From Collinsella ihumii (lineage in GTDB: Bacteria; Actinomycetota; Coriobacteriia; Coriobacteriales; Coriobacteriaceae), in contig NZ_FCOU01000011.1 in the NCBI RefSeq assembly GCF_900046475.1, forward strand, positions 1 to 64,000: a stretch of 64,000 bases of DNA. Direction: 5' to 3'. This document shows, in pieces, positions 40,916 to 49,202 of the stretch (positions within the stretch are counted from its first letter, which is position 1; every line of letters begins with the position of its first letter). Below the pieces are notes generated by a model. That model was not told the DNA's origin. It searched no databases and saw nothing but the letters and a program-made list of their open reading frames with translations. The translations under genes and the position numbers were made by a program.

Positions 40916-43900
40916 ATGGTCCAACGCATCTATGTGGAGAAGAAGCCGGGCTTTGACGTCGAGGCCGCGCAGCTCAAATCCGAGCTCGTGGGCATCCTGG
41001 GCGTCGCGCGCCTCGAAGGGCTCCGCCTCCTCAACCGCTACGACGTCGAGGGTGCCGACGAGGAGCTGTTCGCGCGCTGCACGCCTGTGGTGTTCTCCGA
41101 GCCCCAGGTCGACGTCACCTATGATGAGCTGCCCGAGGTGCCCGGCGCCACCGTGTTCGCGGTGGAGTTCCTTCCCGGCCAATTCGACCAGCGCGCCGAC
41201 TCCGCAAGCGAGTGCATCCAGCTCATCAGCCAGGGCGAGCGCCCCGTCGTGCGCTCCGCCAAGGTCTACATCCTCACCGGCGAGCTCACCGATGACGACG
41301 TCGAGGCCATCAAGCACTACGTGGTGAACCCGGTCGAGGCGCGCATCGCCTCGCTCGATAAGCCCGAGACGCTCACCACCGAGATCCCCGATCCCGAGCC
41401 GGTCGAGGTCCTTCACGGCTTCTGCGAGCTCGACGAGGCGGGGCTGTCCGCGATGATCTCCGACCTGGGCCTTGCCATGGACGAGGCGGACATCGCGTTT
41501 TGCCAGGAGTACTTCCGCGGCGAGCATCGCGACCCCACCATCACCGAGATCCGCGTGATCGACACTTACTGGTCCGACCACTGCCGCCACACCACCTTCG
41601 GCACCGTGCTCGACGAGGTGAAGATCGACGACGCGGTGGTGCAGGCCGCCTTCGACCGCTACATGGAGATCCGCCATGAGCTCGGCCGCGACGAGAAGCC
41701 GGTGTGCCTCATGGACATGGGCACCATCGGCGCCAAGTACCTGAAGAAGACCGGCCAGCTCAAGAACCTCGACGAATCCGAAGAGATCAACGCCTGCACG
41801 GTCAAGGTGACCGTCGACGTGGACGGCGAGGACCAGGACTGGCTGTTCCTGTTCAAGAACGAGACCCACAACCACCCGACCGAGATTGAGCCGTTCGGCG
41901 GCGCGGCGACCTGCATCGGCGGCGCCATCCGCGACCCGCTCTCCGGCCGCAGCTACGTCTACCAGGCCATGCGCGTCACCGGCGCCGCAGACCCCACCGT
42001 CCCGGTGTCCGAGACGCTCGCCGGCAAGCTGCCGCAGCGCAAGCTCGTGACCACCGCCGCCGCGGGCTATTCGTCCTACGGCAACCAGATCGGTCTGGCA
42101 ACCGGCCAGGTCTCCGAGCTCTATCACCCCGGCTACGTGGCCAAACGCATGGAGATCGGCGCCGTCGTGGGCGCCACGCCCGCCGACCACGTGCGCCGCG
42201 AGTGCCCCGCGCCCGGCGACAAGATCATCCTGCTCGGCGGCCGCACCGGCCGTGACGGCATCGGCGGCGCCACCGGCTCGTCCAAGGCGCACAACGTCGA
42301 GTCCATCGAGAAGGACGGCGCCGAGGTCCAGAAGGGCAACGCCCCGATGGAGCGCAAGCTGCAGCGCCTGTTCCGCCGCGGCGACGCGTGCCGCCTCATC
42401 AAGCGCTGCAACGACTTCGGCGCGGGCGGCGTGTCTGTCGCCGTGGGCGAGCTTGCCGACGGCCTGTACATCGACCTGGACCAGGTGACCAAGAAGTACG
42501 AGGGCCTGGACGGCACCGAGCTTGCCATCTCCGAGAGCCAGGAGCGCATGGCCGTGGCCGTGGCCGAGGACGACGTCGACGAGTTCATGGGCTATGCCGC
42601 CGAGGAGAACCTCGAGGCCAACGTCATCGCCGAGGTCACCCATGAGCCGCGCGTCCGAATGGCGTGGCAGGGCGTGGCCATCGTCGACCTCACCCGTGAG
42701 TTCCTCGCCTCCAACGGCGCCCCCAAGCACCAGGCCGCACATGTCGGCGCCCGCTCCGTGTGGCAGCCGGCCTGGGGCGGCGAGACGCTGTCCGAACGCA
42801 TGAGGAACCTGGTCGGAGACCTCAACGTGTGCTCCAACAAGGGCCTCTCCGAGCGCTTCGACTCCACCATCGGCGCGGCGACCGTGCTCATGCCCTTCGG
42901 CGGGCGCACGCAGCTCACGCCGGCCGAGGCCATGGTCGCCAAGTTCCCCGTGGACGGCGAGACCACCACGGCGTCCGCCATGGCATGGGGCTTCAACCCC
43001 TTCCTGATGGAAGCCGACCAGTTCGCCGGCGCGTACCTGTCGGTCGTCGAGTCCGTCTCCAAGCTCGTGGCCGCGGGCTTTGCGCACGAGGACGCCTACC
43101 TCACGTTCCAGGAGTATTTCGAGCGCCTGCGCACCGAGCCCGAGCGCTGGGGCAAGCCCGTCGCGGCGGTGCTCGGCGCCCTCATGGCGCAGGTCGACCT
43201 CGGCATCGGCGCCATCGGCGGCAAGGACTCCATGTCCGGCTCGTTCGAGGACCTCGACGTGCCGCCCACGCTCGTCTCGTTCGCCGTGGCCGTGGGTGAG
43301 GCCTCCGGCGCCGTGTCACCCGAGTTCAAGGGCATCACGCACCGCGTGGTGCGCATCGCCCCGTCCGTCTACGGCGAGGACTGGCGCCCCGACGCCGCCC
43401 AGCTGCTCGACACGTTCAAGCTCGTCGAGAAGCTCGCCGACGCGGGCTGTGCGCTCGCCATCTCCACGCCGGGCTACGGCGGCAGCGCCGAGGCGCTGTT
43501 CAAGATGTGCCTCGGCAACCAGATCGGCCTGGAGCTCGCCGAGGACGTCGACATCGACAGCCTGTTCGAGCCGATGTACGGCAGCTTCATCGTCGAGCTT
43601 TCCGACGACGCCGACGAGGTGCTCGCCGGCGCGCCCGACGACCTCGTGATCGAGCCTATCGGCACCACGGTCGAGGCGTACGTGCTCGACACCGCCGACG
43701 AAACCATCGACCTCGCTGAGCTGCAGGAGGTCTGGGAGAGCGCCATCGAGGGCGTGTTCCCCTACCGCACGCCTGCCGACGAGGCCTCGCAGCTTCCCAC
43801 AGTGGAGCCTGTCACCTTCAGGGCTTCCGCGCCGCATGTGTACACAGGCGAGAAGTTCGCACGCCCGCGCGTGATCATCCCCGTGTTCCCGGGCAACAAC

Positions 43901-44659
43901 TGCGAGTACGACACCGCGCGCGCCTTCCGCGCTGCCGGCGCGGTGGCCGACACGTTCGTCATCAACAACCTCACGCCCGAGGCGGTCGCCGATAGCACGC
44001 GCGAGCTGGCGCGCCGCATCCGCGAGAGCCAGATCGTCATGATCCCGGGCGGCTTCTCCGGCGGCGACGAGCCCGACGGCTCCGCCAAGTTCATCACGGC
44101 GTTCTTCCGCGCGCCTGAGGTAACCGAGGCGGTGCGCGAGCTGCTGCAGAGCCGCGACGGCCTGATGCTCGGCATCTGCAACGGCTTCCAGGCGCTCGTG
44201 AAGCTGGGGCTCGTGCCCTACGGCGACATCGTCGACGCCACGCCGGATGCGCCCACACTGACGTTCAACACCATCGGCCGTCACCAGAGCCGCCTGGTGC
44301 GCACGCGCGTGGCGAGCAACCTGTCGCCCTGGCTGTCCGCCTGCACGCCCGGCGACGTCTACACCGTCGCCATCTCCCACGGCGAGGGCCGCTTCGTCGC
44401 CAACGACGAGGTGCTCGCCAAGCTCGTGGCGGGCGGCCAGGTCGCCACGCAGTACGTGGGCGAGTCCGGCGTGCCTTCCATGAACCTTGACGTGAACCCG
44501 AATGGCTCCGTTGCCGCCATCGAGGGCATCACCTCGCCCGACGGGCGCGTCTTCGGCAAGATGGGCCATGTCGAGCGCCGCGGCGAGGGCCTGTACGCCA
44601 ACGTCCCGGGCAACAAGTTCATGCCGATCTTCGAGAGCGGCGTGGCGTACTTCGCGTAA
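40916..44659 (+). CDS. purL: phosphoribosylformylglycinamidine synthase, single-chain
   Basis: A 1,247-aa protein holding the whole FGAM synthase in one chain. It begins with a PurS-like domain (VQRIYVEKKPGFDVEAAQLKSEL). The ATP-grasp-like PurM-type domains follow (TYWSDHCRHTTF, NETHNHPTEIEPFGGAATCIGGAIRDPLSGR, NDFGAGGVSVAVGEL, GGKDSMSGSF). A C-terminal class I glutaminase closes it: nucleophile in MLGICNGFQAL and His in ISHGEGRF. It converts FGAR to FGAM with glutamine and ATP in purine synthesis. This single-chain form is the one seen in clostridia and Coriobacteriia. A terminator follows. purF lies about 19 kb away in this window. Confidence 0.97.
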   Translation: MVQRIYVEKKPGFDVEAAQLKSELVGILGVARLEGLRLLNRYDVEGADEELFARCTPVVFSEPQVDVTYDELPEVPGATVFAVEFLPGQFDQRADSASECIQLISQGERPVVRSAKVYILTGELTDDDVEAIKHYVVNPVEARIASLDKPETLTTEIPDPEPVEVLHGFCELDEAGLSAMISDLGLAMDEADIAFCQEYFRGEHRDPTITEIRVIDTYWSDHCRHTTFGTVLDEVKIDDAVVQAAFDRYMEIRHELGRDEKPVCLMDMGTIGAKYLKKTGQLKNLDESEEINACTVKVTVDVDGEDQDWLFLFKNETHNHPTEIEPFGGAATCIGGAIRDPLSGRSYVYQAMRVTGAADPTVPVSETLAGKLPQRKLVTTAAAGYSSYGNQIGLATGQVSELYHPGYVAKRMEIGAVVGATPADHVRRECPAPGDKIILLGGRTGRDGIGGATGSSKAHNVESIEKDGAEVQKGNAPMERKLQRLFRRGDACRLIKRCNDFGAGGVSVAVGELADGLYIDLDQVTKKYEGLDGTELAISESQERMAVAVAEDDVDEFMGYAAEENLEANVIAEVTHEPRVRMAWQGVAIVDLTREFLASNGAPKHQAAHVGARSVWQPAWGGETLSERMRNLVGDLNVCSNKGLSERFDSTIGAATVLMPFGGRTQLTPAEAMVAKFPVDGETTTASAMAWGFNPFLMEADQFAGAYLSVVESVSKLVAAGFAHEDAYLTFQEYFERLRTEPERWGKPVAAVLGALMAQVDLGIGAIGGKDSMSGSFEDLDVPPTLVSFAVAVGEASGAVSPEFKGITHRVVRIAPSVYGEDWRPDAAQLLDTFKLVEKLADAGCALAISTPGYGGSAEALFKMCLGNQIGLELAEDVDIDSLFEPMYGSFIVELSDDADEVLAGAPDDLVIEPIGTTVEAYVLDTADETIDLAELQEVWESAIEGVFPYRTPADEASQLPTVEPVTFRASAPHVYTGEKFARPRVIIPVFPGNNCEYDTARAFRAAGAVADTFVINNLTPEAVADSTRELARRIRESQIVMIPGGFSGGDEPDGSAKFITAFFRAPEVTEAVRELLQSRDGLMLGICNGFQALVKLGLVPYGDIVDATPDAPTLTFNTIGRHQSRLVRTRVASNLSPWLSACTPGDVYTVAISHGEGRFVANDEVLAKLVAGGQVATQYVGESGVPSMNLDVNPNGSVAAIEGITSPDGRVFGKMGHVERRGEGLYANVPGNKFMPIFESGVAYFA

Positions 44660-44698
44660 CGAGGCGCTTCCTGCCGGCAGGGGTGTCGCAGGGGCGTT

Positions 44699-44737
44699 AG
44701 GGCGGTCCGGATGCATCCGGGCCGCCCTCTTTTTTGG
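44699..44737 (+). terminator. purL terminator
   Basis: The stem AGGGCGGTCCGGATG / CATCCGGGCCGCCCT is followed by CTTTTTT. It lies 40 bp past the purL stop. Confidence 0.9.
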
Positions 44738-44769
44738 CGCGTCGGGCTCGCGACGCCGACCCTGCGCAA

Positions 44770-44802
44770 TGGGTTGGTTGGGGACGGGTTCGTTCCAACC
44801 CA
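44770..44802. repeat. 33-bp palindromic repeat, copy 1 (REP-like)
   Basis: The ends TGGGTTGG and CCAACCCA pair, and the interior carries GGGGACGGGTTCGTT. Near-identical copies occur at 56669-56699, 60880-60912 and 63391-63423, all between genes. Confidence 0.75.
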
Positions 44803-44848
44803 TATCGGCCCCGGAAGGCGCCCAGAGGTGGCTCCGCCGCCCAGAATT

Positions 44849-44997
44849 GCTGAAAAATCGACGTTATGAGCGAGTGGGATCCGAGGGCCGATGAATCCGC
44901 ACCCGCCGCGCGGCCGCGACCTGCGGAAACGCCGGAGCTGATGGCGCCGTTTCCGGCGGGTCCGGAATCAACCCGCTCATAACGTCGATTTTTCAGC
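44849..44997. repeat. 149-bp element with 27-bp inverted ends
   Basis: The ends 44849-44875 and 44971-44997 pair with one mismatch (GCTGAAAAATCGACGTTATG and complement). The interior is GC-rich and has no gene. It looks like a small non-autonomous element or a structured RNA. Confidence 0.65.
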
Positions 44998-45124
44998 GAT
45001 ACTTCCGCCCGAAACCGCCGCTGGGGGCCACGGGCGGCATGCACCCCGCCCTGGGCATCCCGTTGGCGCCGGCCGCCCGCCGGACCGGCTGGGGCGAGAC
45101 GGATCGAACAGCGTTTCCCAGACT

Positions 45125-45220
45125 GGGGCCGATGACACAGAGCGGACGGTCTGACACACTAACAGCAATTTGCAGACCCCCTATAGCGTGTCAAAGCGTC
45201 CGCTCTGTGACATCGGCCCC
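45125..45220. repeat. hairpin element, family A, copy 1
   Basis: The arms 45125-45161 and 45184-45220 pair over 37 bp with about five mismatches around a 22-bp loop. Outer (GCCGATG.CACA) and inner (GACAC.CTA) stem parts match the element at 63119-63199, while the middle of the stem differs in sequence but still pairs. The gap 44660-45369 is otherwise without genes. Confidence 0.7.
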
Positions 45221-45369
45221 GTGGTGAAAACCTTAAGTCAGTGTTTCCCAAGGACATCGTTGAACACGCCGCCCCTTCTCAGGGCGGGAATCGATTCGGA
45301 AACACACGCCTGCTACCATCGTGATCAGGGGCCGATGTTGTGCCCGTTCCGCAAGAGAAAGGACGACCC

Positions 45370-46119
45370 ATGAGCCTGTGGACCGAACTCGACAAGCTGA
45401 AGAGCGCCACCTGGGTGGAGCTCTCCCATCCGCTTACCGACGACAGCCCGTACTGGGCAGGCATCCCGGCGGGGTCGGTGGAGCTCTGCCGCACCGTGTT
45501 CGACTACGACGAGGAGATGCTCTCCTGCCGTATCCATACCTACAAGTTCCCGGGTCAGTTCGGCACGCATATCGACTTCCCCAACCACTTCACACCCGGC
45601 GCCGCCGGCGCCGAAGCATACGGCGCCACCGACATGGTGATGCCGCTCGTCGTGATCGACCTCACGCCCAAGATCGCGGCAGAAGGCCCCGACGTGGCCA
45701 TCACGGTCGACGACATCGAGGCGTGGGAGACGGAGCACGGCCGCATCCCCGCCGGCGCGTTCGTGGCGCTGCGCACCGACTGGTCGAAGCGCTGGCCCGA
45801 CAACGAAGCGCTCAACAACTTCGACGACGAGGGCGGCGAGCACTGCCCCGGATGGTCCATGGGGGCGCTGCAGTTCCTCTACAACGAGCGCGACATCGCC
45901 ATGAACGGCCACGAGACGTTCGACACCGACGCGAGCTATCTTGCCGCCGAGGCAGGCGACCTCGCCTGCGAGCGATGGGTACTCGACCAGGGCCACCTGC
46001 AGGTCGAGGTGATGGACAACCTCGACAAGGTGCCGGCGACCGGCGCCATCGTGTTCGTGAGCTGGCCGCGCATCGAGGGCGCCACCGGCCTGCCTGCGCG
46101 GGTTGTCGCGGCTTATTAG
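45370..46119 (+). CDS. cyclase family protein (kynurenine formamidase-like)
   Basis: A 249-aa protein with the metal-binding signature of the cyclase/KynB family, GQFGTHIDFPNHF (HxGTHxD type). WVELSHPLTDDSPYWAG lies at the N-terminus, and FVALRTDWSKRWPDNEALNNF and GHETFDTDAS come later. Members hydrolyse N-formylkynurenine, isatin or cyclic amides using zinc or manganese in the cytoplasm. The substrate is not readable. AAAGGA lies 7 nt before the ATG; an earlier in-frame ATG at 45340 lacks a site. Single gene. Confidence 0.88.
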   Translation: MSLWTELDKLKSATWVELSHPLTDDSPYWAGIPAGSVELCRTVFDYDEEMLSCRIHTYKFPGQFGTHIDFPNHFTPGAAGAEAYGATDMVMPLVVIDLTPKIAAEGPDVAITVDDIEAWETEHGRIPAGAFVALRTDWSKRWPDNEALNNFDDEGGEHCPGWSMGALQFLYNERDIAMNGHETFDTDASYLAAEAGDLACERWVLDQGHLQVEVMDNLDKVPATGAIVFVSWPRIEGATGLPARVVAAY

Positions 46120-46141
46120 TTTTTGCTTTGGTGAGATTGAG

Positions 46142-46190
46142 GACCGTCCCCGCCTCCGGAGCGCTTGATGCCGCCGGGGCGGGGCTTTTC
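46142..46190 (+). terminator. terminator of the cyclase gene
   Basis: The stem CCCCGCCTCCGG / CCGGGGCGGGG is followed by CTTTTC, about 25 bp past the stop. From there to 46600 no gene is visible. Confidence 0.6.
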
Positions 46191-46555
46191 ATGGTTTGGG
46201 GCTTCCGAAACGCGTAAGGGAATCGCTGTACCCGCCCGTGCACGAAACCGCACCTTGGTAAAAGGTTTTAGCAAGGTGCGAGAGCACTTCGTTTTGAATT
46301 TGGTATCAACTCTTGGGCAATAAGGGCCGCTTTTGGGCGAATCGGAGGCGCCTCCCGGGCCCCCTGAGATAAACCAAGCAGAGAACCCGCAGGTCACAGT
46401 CTTGTCAGATATGGCCGTTTCCCATCTATACTTCCCGATTTGATACCAAATTCATTTTTTGAATATAGTAACCCCCTCTGTCCTGCGGTTTTGCGGCGCG
46501 ATTTCCCCACCGCGCTCTTAACGGTAGCTTCGGATAGGCCTACAAGCCCTTTTGA

Positions 46556-46581
46556 ACATCGCTCTCAGAAGCGATGTTCGG
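46556..46581 (-). terminator. hairpin after the HipB-like gene
   Basis: The stem GAACATCGCT / AGCGATGTTC lies about 20 bp past the repressor stop. No T-run follows; it may be a weak terminator or an operator-like palindrome. Confidence 0.4.
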
Positions 46582-46600
46582 TTGCGACCCCGCTGCCCCA

Positions 46601-46816
46601 TCACGCCCTCCGCTCTGCATACAAATCCATACCCAGCATCGTCAGCACGTTGAGGGCTTTGCCTATCTCGGCGGTCTCCTTGCCGTTTTCCAGCTGCGAG
46701 AGATACGTGATCCCCACGCCCGACACATCCGCAAGTTCCGTTTGGGTCATGTGCTGCCGTTTTCGCTCGTCTCTGATAAGGCGGCCGAGGTCGGCCGTGT
46801 CGGAAAGCGGGATCAT
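46601..46816 (-). CDS. HipB-like XRE-family repressor/antitoxin, orphan
   Basis: A 71-aa helix-turn-helix protein: LGRLIRDERKRQHMTQTELADVSGVGITYLSQLENGKETAEIGKALNVLTMLGMDL is the XRE/HipB (y4mF-like) pattern, close in length to HipB antitoxins. Such genes are normally followed by hipA, a Ser/Thr kinase toxin, but the next 480 bp hold no hipA. The toxin is lost, or the regulator now works alone. Two perfect 20-bp inverted operators lie directly upstream, one over its ribosome site, pointing to autorepression. Confidence 0.88.
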   Translation of the reverse strand: MIPLSDTADLGRLIRDERKRQHMTQTELADVSGVGITYLSQLENGKETAEIGKALNVLTMLGMDLYAERRA

Positions 46817-46824
46817 GGGGACTC

Positions 46825-46881
46825 CTTATGCGTTCGCATAAACTGGCAGTGATTCGAGTTTAGTTTATGCGAACGCATAAG
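46825..46881. promoter_or_regulatory. twin palindromic operators of the HipB-like repressor
   Basis: CTTATGCGTTCGCATAAACT (46825-46844) and its exact reverse complement (46862-46881) are separated by 17 bp. Each is itself a near-palindrome (TTATGCG..CGCATAA). Their centres are 37 bp apart. The first ends 8 bp before the repressor's start codon. Confidence 0.8.
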
Positions 46882-47298
46882 GCAAACTGATGCGTGTTGG
46901 CTGTTGAGATACTCCGAGATCCTCGGTGAAGTCTGTTGCGGTCCTCGTTTTTTTCAAAAAAGTCTTATGCCAACAATTCATTTTGTATATACTGCCGCGC
47001 ACGACGGCAGCTGCGTCCGCCAAACGCATGCGAATCGAAGTTCACCGATTCTGGAGTATGGAGCACCGCCTGCCCAGAAATGTTATGGCATCATGGGCGA
47101 TCTCACGCGCTGACTTCAATCAACAATCGGCTAAGTGATTGACACCCTATGCCAGTGGTATCGTGTTAATGAGTGCCCCGGTGCGACCGCTGCTTGCAAG
47201 TCCCCGGGGCCAAGCGCTATCTACAGAAAGCGCCTATACGCTGGAAGCAACCGAAATCGAGTAGTAACCCAATCTGGTAACGCCAATCAGCCCGAACG
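46882..47298. other. remnant region, no intact gene
   Basis: The region is lower in GC and has no gene that I can support. It holds a segment at 47081-47114 that recurs at 48781-48813, and a hairpin CCCCGG...CCGGGG at about 47176-47210. It looks like scar tissue around a degraded insertion sequence. Confidence 0.45.
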
Positions 47299-47299
47299 G

Positions 47300-47797
47300 T
47301 ACCGCCTGTCAACAACCGGCGGTACCGCGAGCAGGCTCCCCTGGTACCGATGCGGCTTCCTCCGCTTCGCGAAATACTCGCGCATGCTCGGCCCGTCGAG
47401 GTCGATGCGGCGCGTTCCGGTCACCCATCATGTCGGCCAACCTGGCGAAGCACGCGGTGAACAGCCCGCGGCACACAGCGTCACCGAGCGTCCGTCCGAG
47501 GAAGCTCTTGCTGCACCCCATCTTCGAGATCATGGCGACGACCTCGCAGGCCTCGACCCGCTCGCACTCCGAGAGACGGGCGACGCGGCTGCGGCCGAGT
47601 TTTCGCTCCCTCGGGAACGCGACGCCCTCGACGCAGGTGGAGGGGGACTTGAGGCGGACGTCGCGCACGAGCTTGGCGACCTTGCGGTCGCGACAGGCGG
47701 AGGTCTCCGCCTCGATCGGCATCTCCATCCGCTCCTCGAAGGCATGGCGATCGCAGAAGTCGTCCTCGACCATTTCGCGGAGCCTTTCGTCCATCGC
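47300..47797 (-). pseudogene. istB: IS21-family istB remnant
   Basis: On the minus strand the frame MDERLREM...FEERMEMPIEAE, then RRDRKVAKLVRDVRLKSPSTCVEGVAF and LSECERVEACEVVAMISKMGCSKSFLGRTLGDAVCRGLF, follows the N-terminal half of IstB. The Walker A TGPTGVGKT has decayed to ISKMGCSKS. After LADMMGD the frame shifts and RRIDLDGPSMREYFAKRRKPH, the IstB C-terminus, appears, so the middle is deleted. The partner transposase istA is absent. Not functional. Confidence 0.7.
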
Positions 47798-47843
47798 TTG
47801 AGTGGTGATATTGGCTGTTAATCAGCTCAATCGTTTGTTTCTA

Positions 47844-47912
47844 ATGCATATGCATAGCGATTATAGGGTAGATTGCTATATAGCTAAAATAGTCCAGTAG
47901 AAGGAGCTGACC
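47844..47912 (+). promoter_or_regulatory. promoter/operator of the relB-yafQ pair
   Basis: A low-GC stretch upstream of relB contains the palindromes ATGCATATGCAT (47844-47855) and GCTATATAGC (47875-47884), likely binding sites of the antitoxin. AAGGAG precedes the relB ATG by 6 nt. A TTATAG near 47861 is a possible -10. Confidence 0.5.
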
Positions 47913-48203
47913 ATGAGTACAACCACCATCACACTTGATGACGACGTTAAGCGCCAGACCGTCGAAATTCTCGACTCCATCGGCATGTCGCTGAGCGGCT
48001 ACTTTAACCTCGCCGCGCGCCAGCTCTGCATCACCCGGCGCGTGCCGTTCGACATCGTCGCGCCCGAGCCCGAGCCCACCGAGAAGACGAGGCGCGCACT
48101 CGTCGCTGCAGAAGCCAAGGCCCTCGGCCTTATCCCCGATGACGCCCCCGGCTTCACCGATGCAGACGAACTCATCTCGTTCCTCGACAGCCAGGGGGAG
48201 TAA
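47913..48203 (+). CDS. RelB/DinJ family antitoxin
   Basis: A 96-aa protein with an N-terminal ribbon-helix-helix (STTTITLDDDVKRQTVEILDSIGMSLSGYFNLAARQL), as in DinJ, and a charged C-terminal tail that would wrap the toxin. It binds its own operator and neutralises the YafQ-like toxin encoded 2 bp downstream. Length is typical. The pair sits in a scarred, lower-GC island, suggesting horizontal arrival. Confidence 0.92.
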   Translation: MSTTTITLDDDVKRQTVEILDSIGMSLSGYFNLAARQLCITRRVPFDIVAPEPEPTEKTRRALVAAEAKALGLIPDDAPGFTDADELISFLDSQGE

Positions 48204-48205
48204 CC

Positions 48206-48514
48206 GTGTATGAGGTCAAACCCGAACCGCAGTTCCAGACCGACTACCGGCGCGTGATGCGTGAACACCCCGAGCTAAAACCTGAATTCCGGGCCGCCGT
48301 CCGCGAACTCATGCAGACGGGCAGCGTCTCGGAACACTACCGGCCCCACGTGCTGCAAAACCCCGGAGGAAACTACAACGGGCATATTGATTTCCATCTC
48401 TCCGACGGCAAAACAGATGTGATCGTCCTCTACGTCCCCCACAAGACGAACCCGATAATCCGTCTCGTCCGCATGGGATCGCATGACGAGCTGTTCCGTG
48501 GCAAGGTGCGGTAA
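48206..48514 (+). CDS. YafQ-like RelE-superfamily mRNA interferase toxin
   Basis: A 102-aa protein of the YafQ branch: FQTDYRRVMREHPEL...VRELMQTGSVSEHYRPHVLQNPGGNYNGHIDFHLSDGKTDVIVLYVPHKTNPIIRLVRMGSHDELF. The C-terminal GSHDELF contains the catalytic His of YafQ, and the inner His residues are also present. It would cleave mRNA in the ribosomal A site when free of antitoxin. It starts at GTG 2 bp after relB, with GGGGGAG upstream. Confidence 0.92.
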   Translation: MYEVKPEPQFQTDYRRVMREHPELKPEFRAAVRELMQTGSVSEHYRPHVLQNPGGNYNGHIDFHLSDGKTDVIVLYVPHKTNPIIRLVRMGSHDELFRGKVR

Positions 48515-49202
48515 TTGGACGAAGCGTTTTCGATACATGCATTCGATCTCTTCTAGAAATGCAAAACGAACCGTTGAAGCATCGGATCGAACTCGCCGGG
48601 AGTCTGCTACCCTCGCGAAGAATGGCGCTATTCGCCGTTTCCACACATGTTGCGCAAGTGCACAATAAAACAATCTGCCCCGTCTGGTTGCAGGCGTGTG
48701 CTCCTTAATTGGAGGTCTCCGAAAGTCTGCCTTTCGCAATGAATCCCTCGCCGCATAGGATGACCGGAGGCAGCAGGAAGTTGTTGGCATCATGGGCGAC
48801 CTCACGCGCCGACATAATATGGTTCCATCTTCTGCAGCTCGAGCGTCGTATTGTCCGGCGCGATCAATTAATGCGTACTCCCACCCTAGGTTACCGCCCA
48901 ACGTGGCAAGGACGGTCCGGGGGATAAAGCCACTCAATACGAGCCCTACGACGACGTCCCGACCATCGGTTTCATCGTTATATTTCGAGGAATACCTCCG
49001 CAGCAACGCGCACCTTATCTACCGGTGCGCCGCGAGCAAAGGGGTCGGAGTCGCCTAACCCAATTCTTGTAGAGCGATATCGTACCCGCTCCGGTGCTCA
49101 CTCGCTGTCGTCGTCGCACAGCACGCGCTCACCATCCACCAAACTCAGCACCTCATGAAACAAGGCCGCTTCCTTTGTGGGCGCACCATAGCCGCATGGT
49201 CC
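48515..49202. other. remnant region, no intact gene
   Basis: About 690 bp with no gene that I can support. Minus-strand frames near 48700-49000 (for example NIMSAREVAHDANNFLLPP and MLRRYSSKYNDETDGRDVVVG) read like broken pieces of real proteins but are not recognisable. The stretch at 48781-48813 repeats 47081-47114. Confidence 0.4.

Noticed and set aside
47300-48514. A complete transposon carrying relB-yafQ
   Set aside because: Only a decayed istB is present; no istA and no terminal inverted repeats bound both parts.
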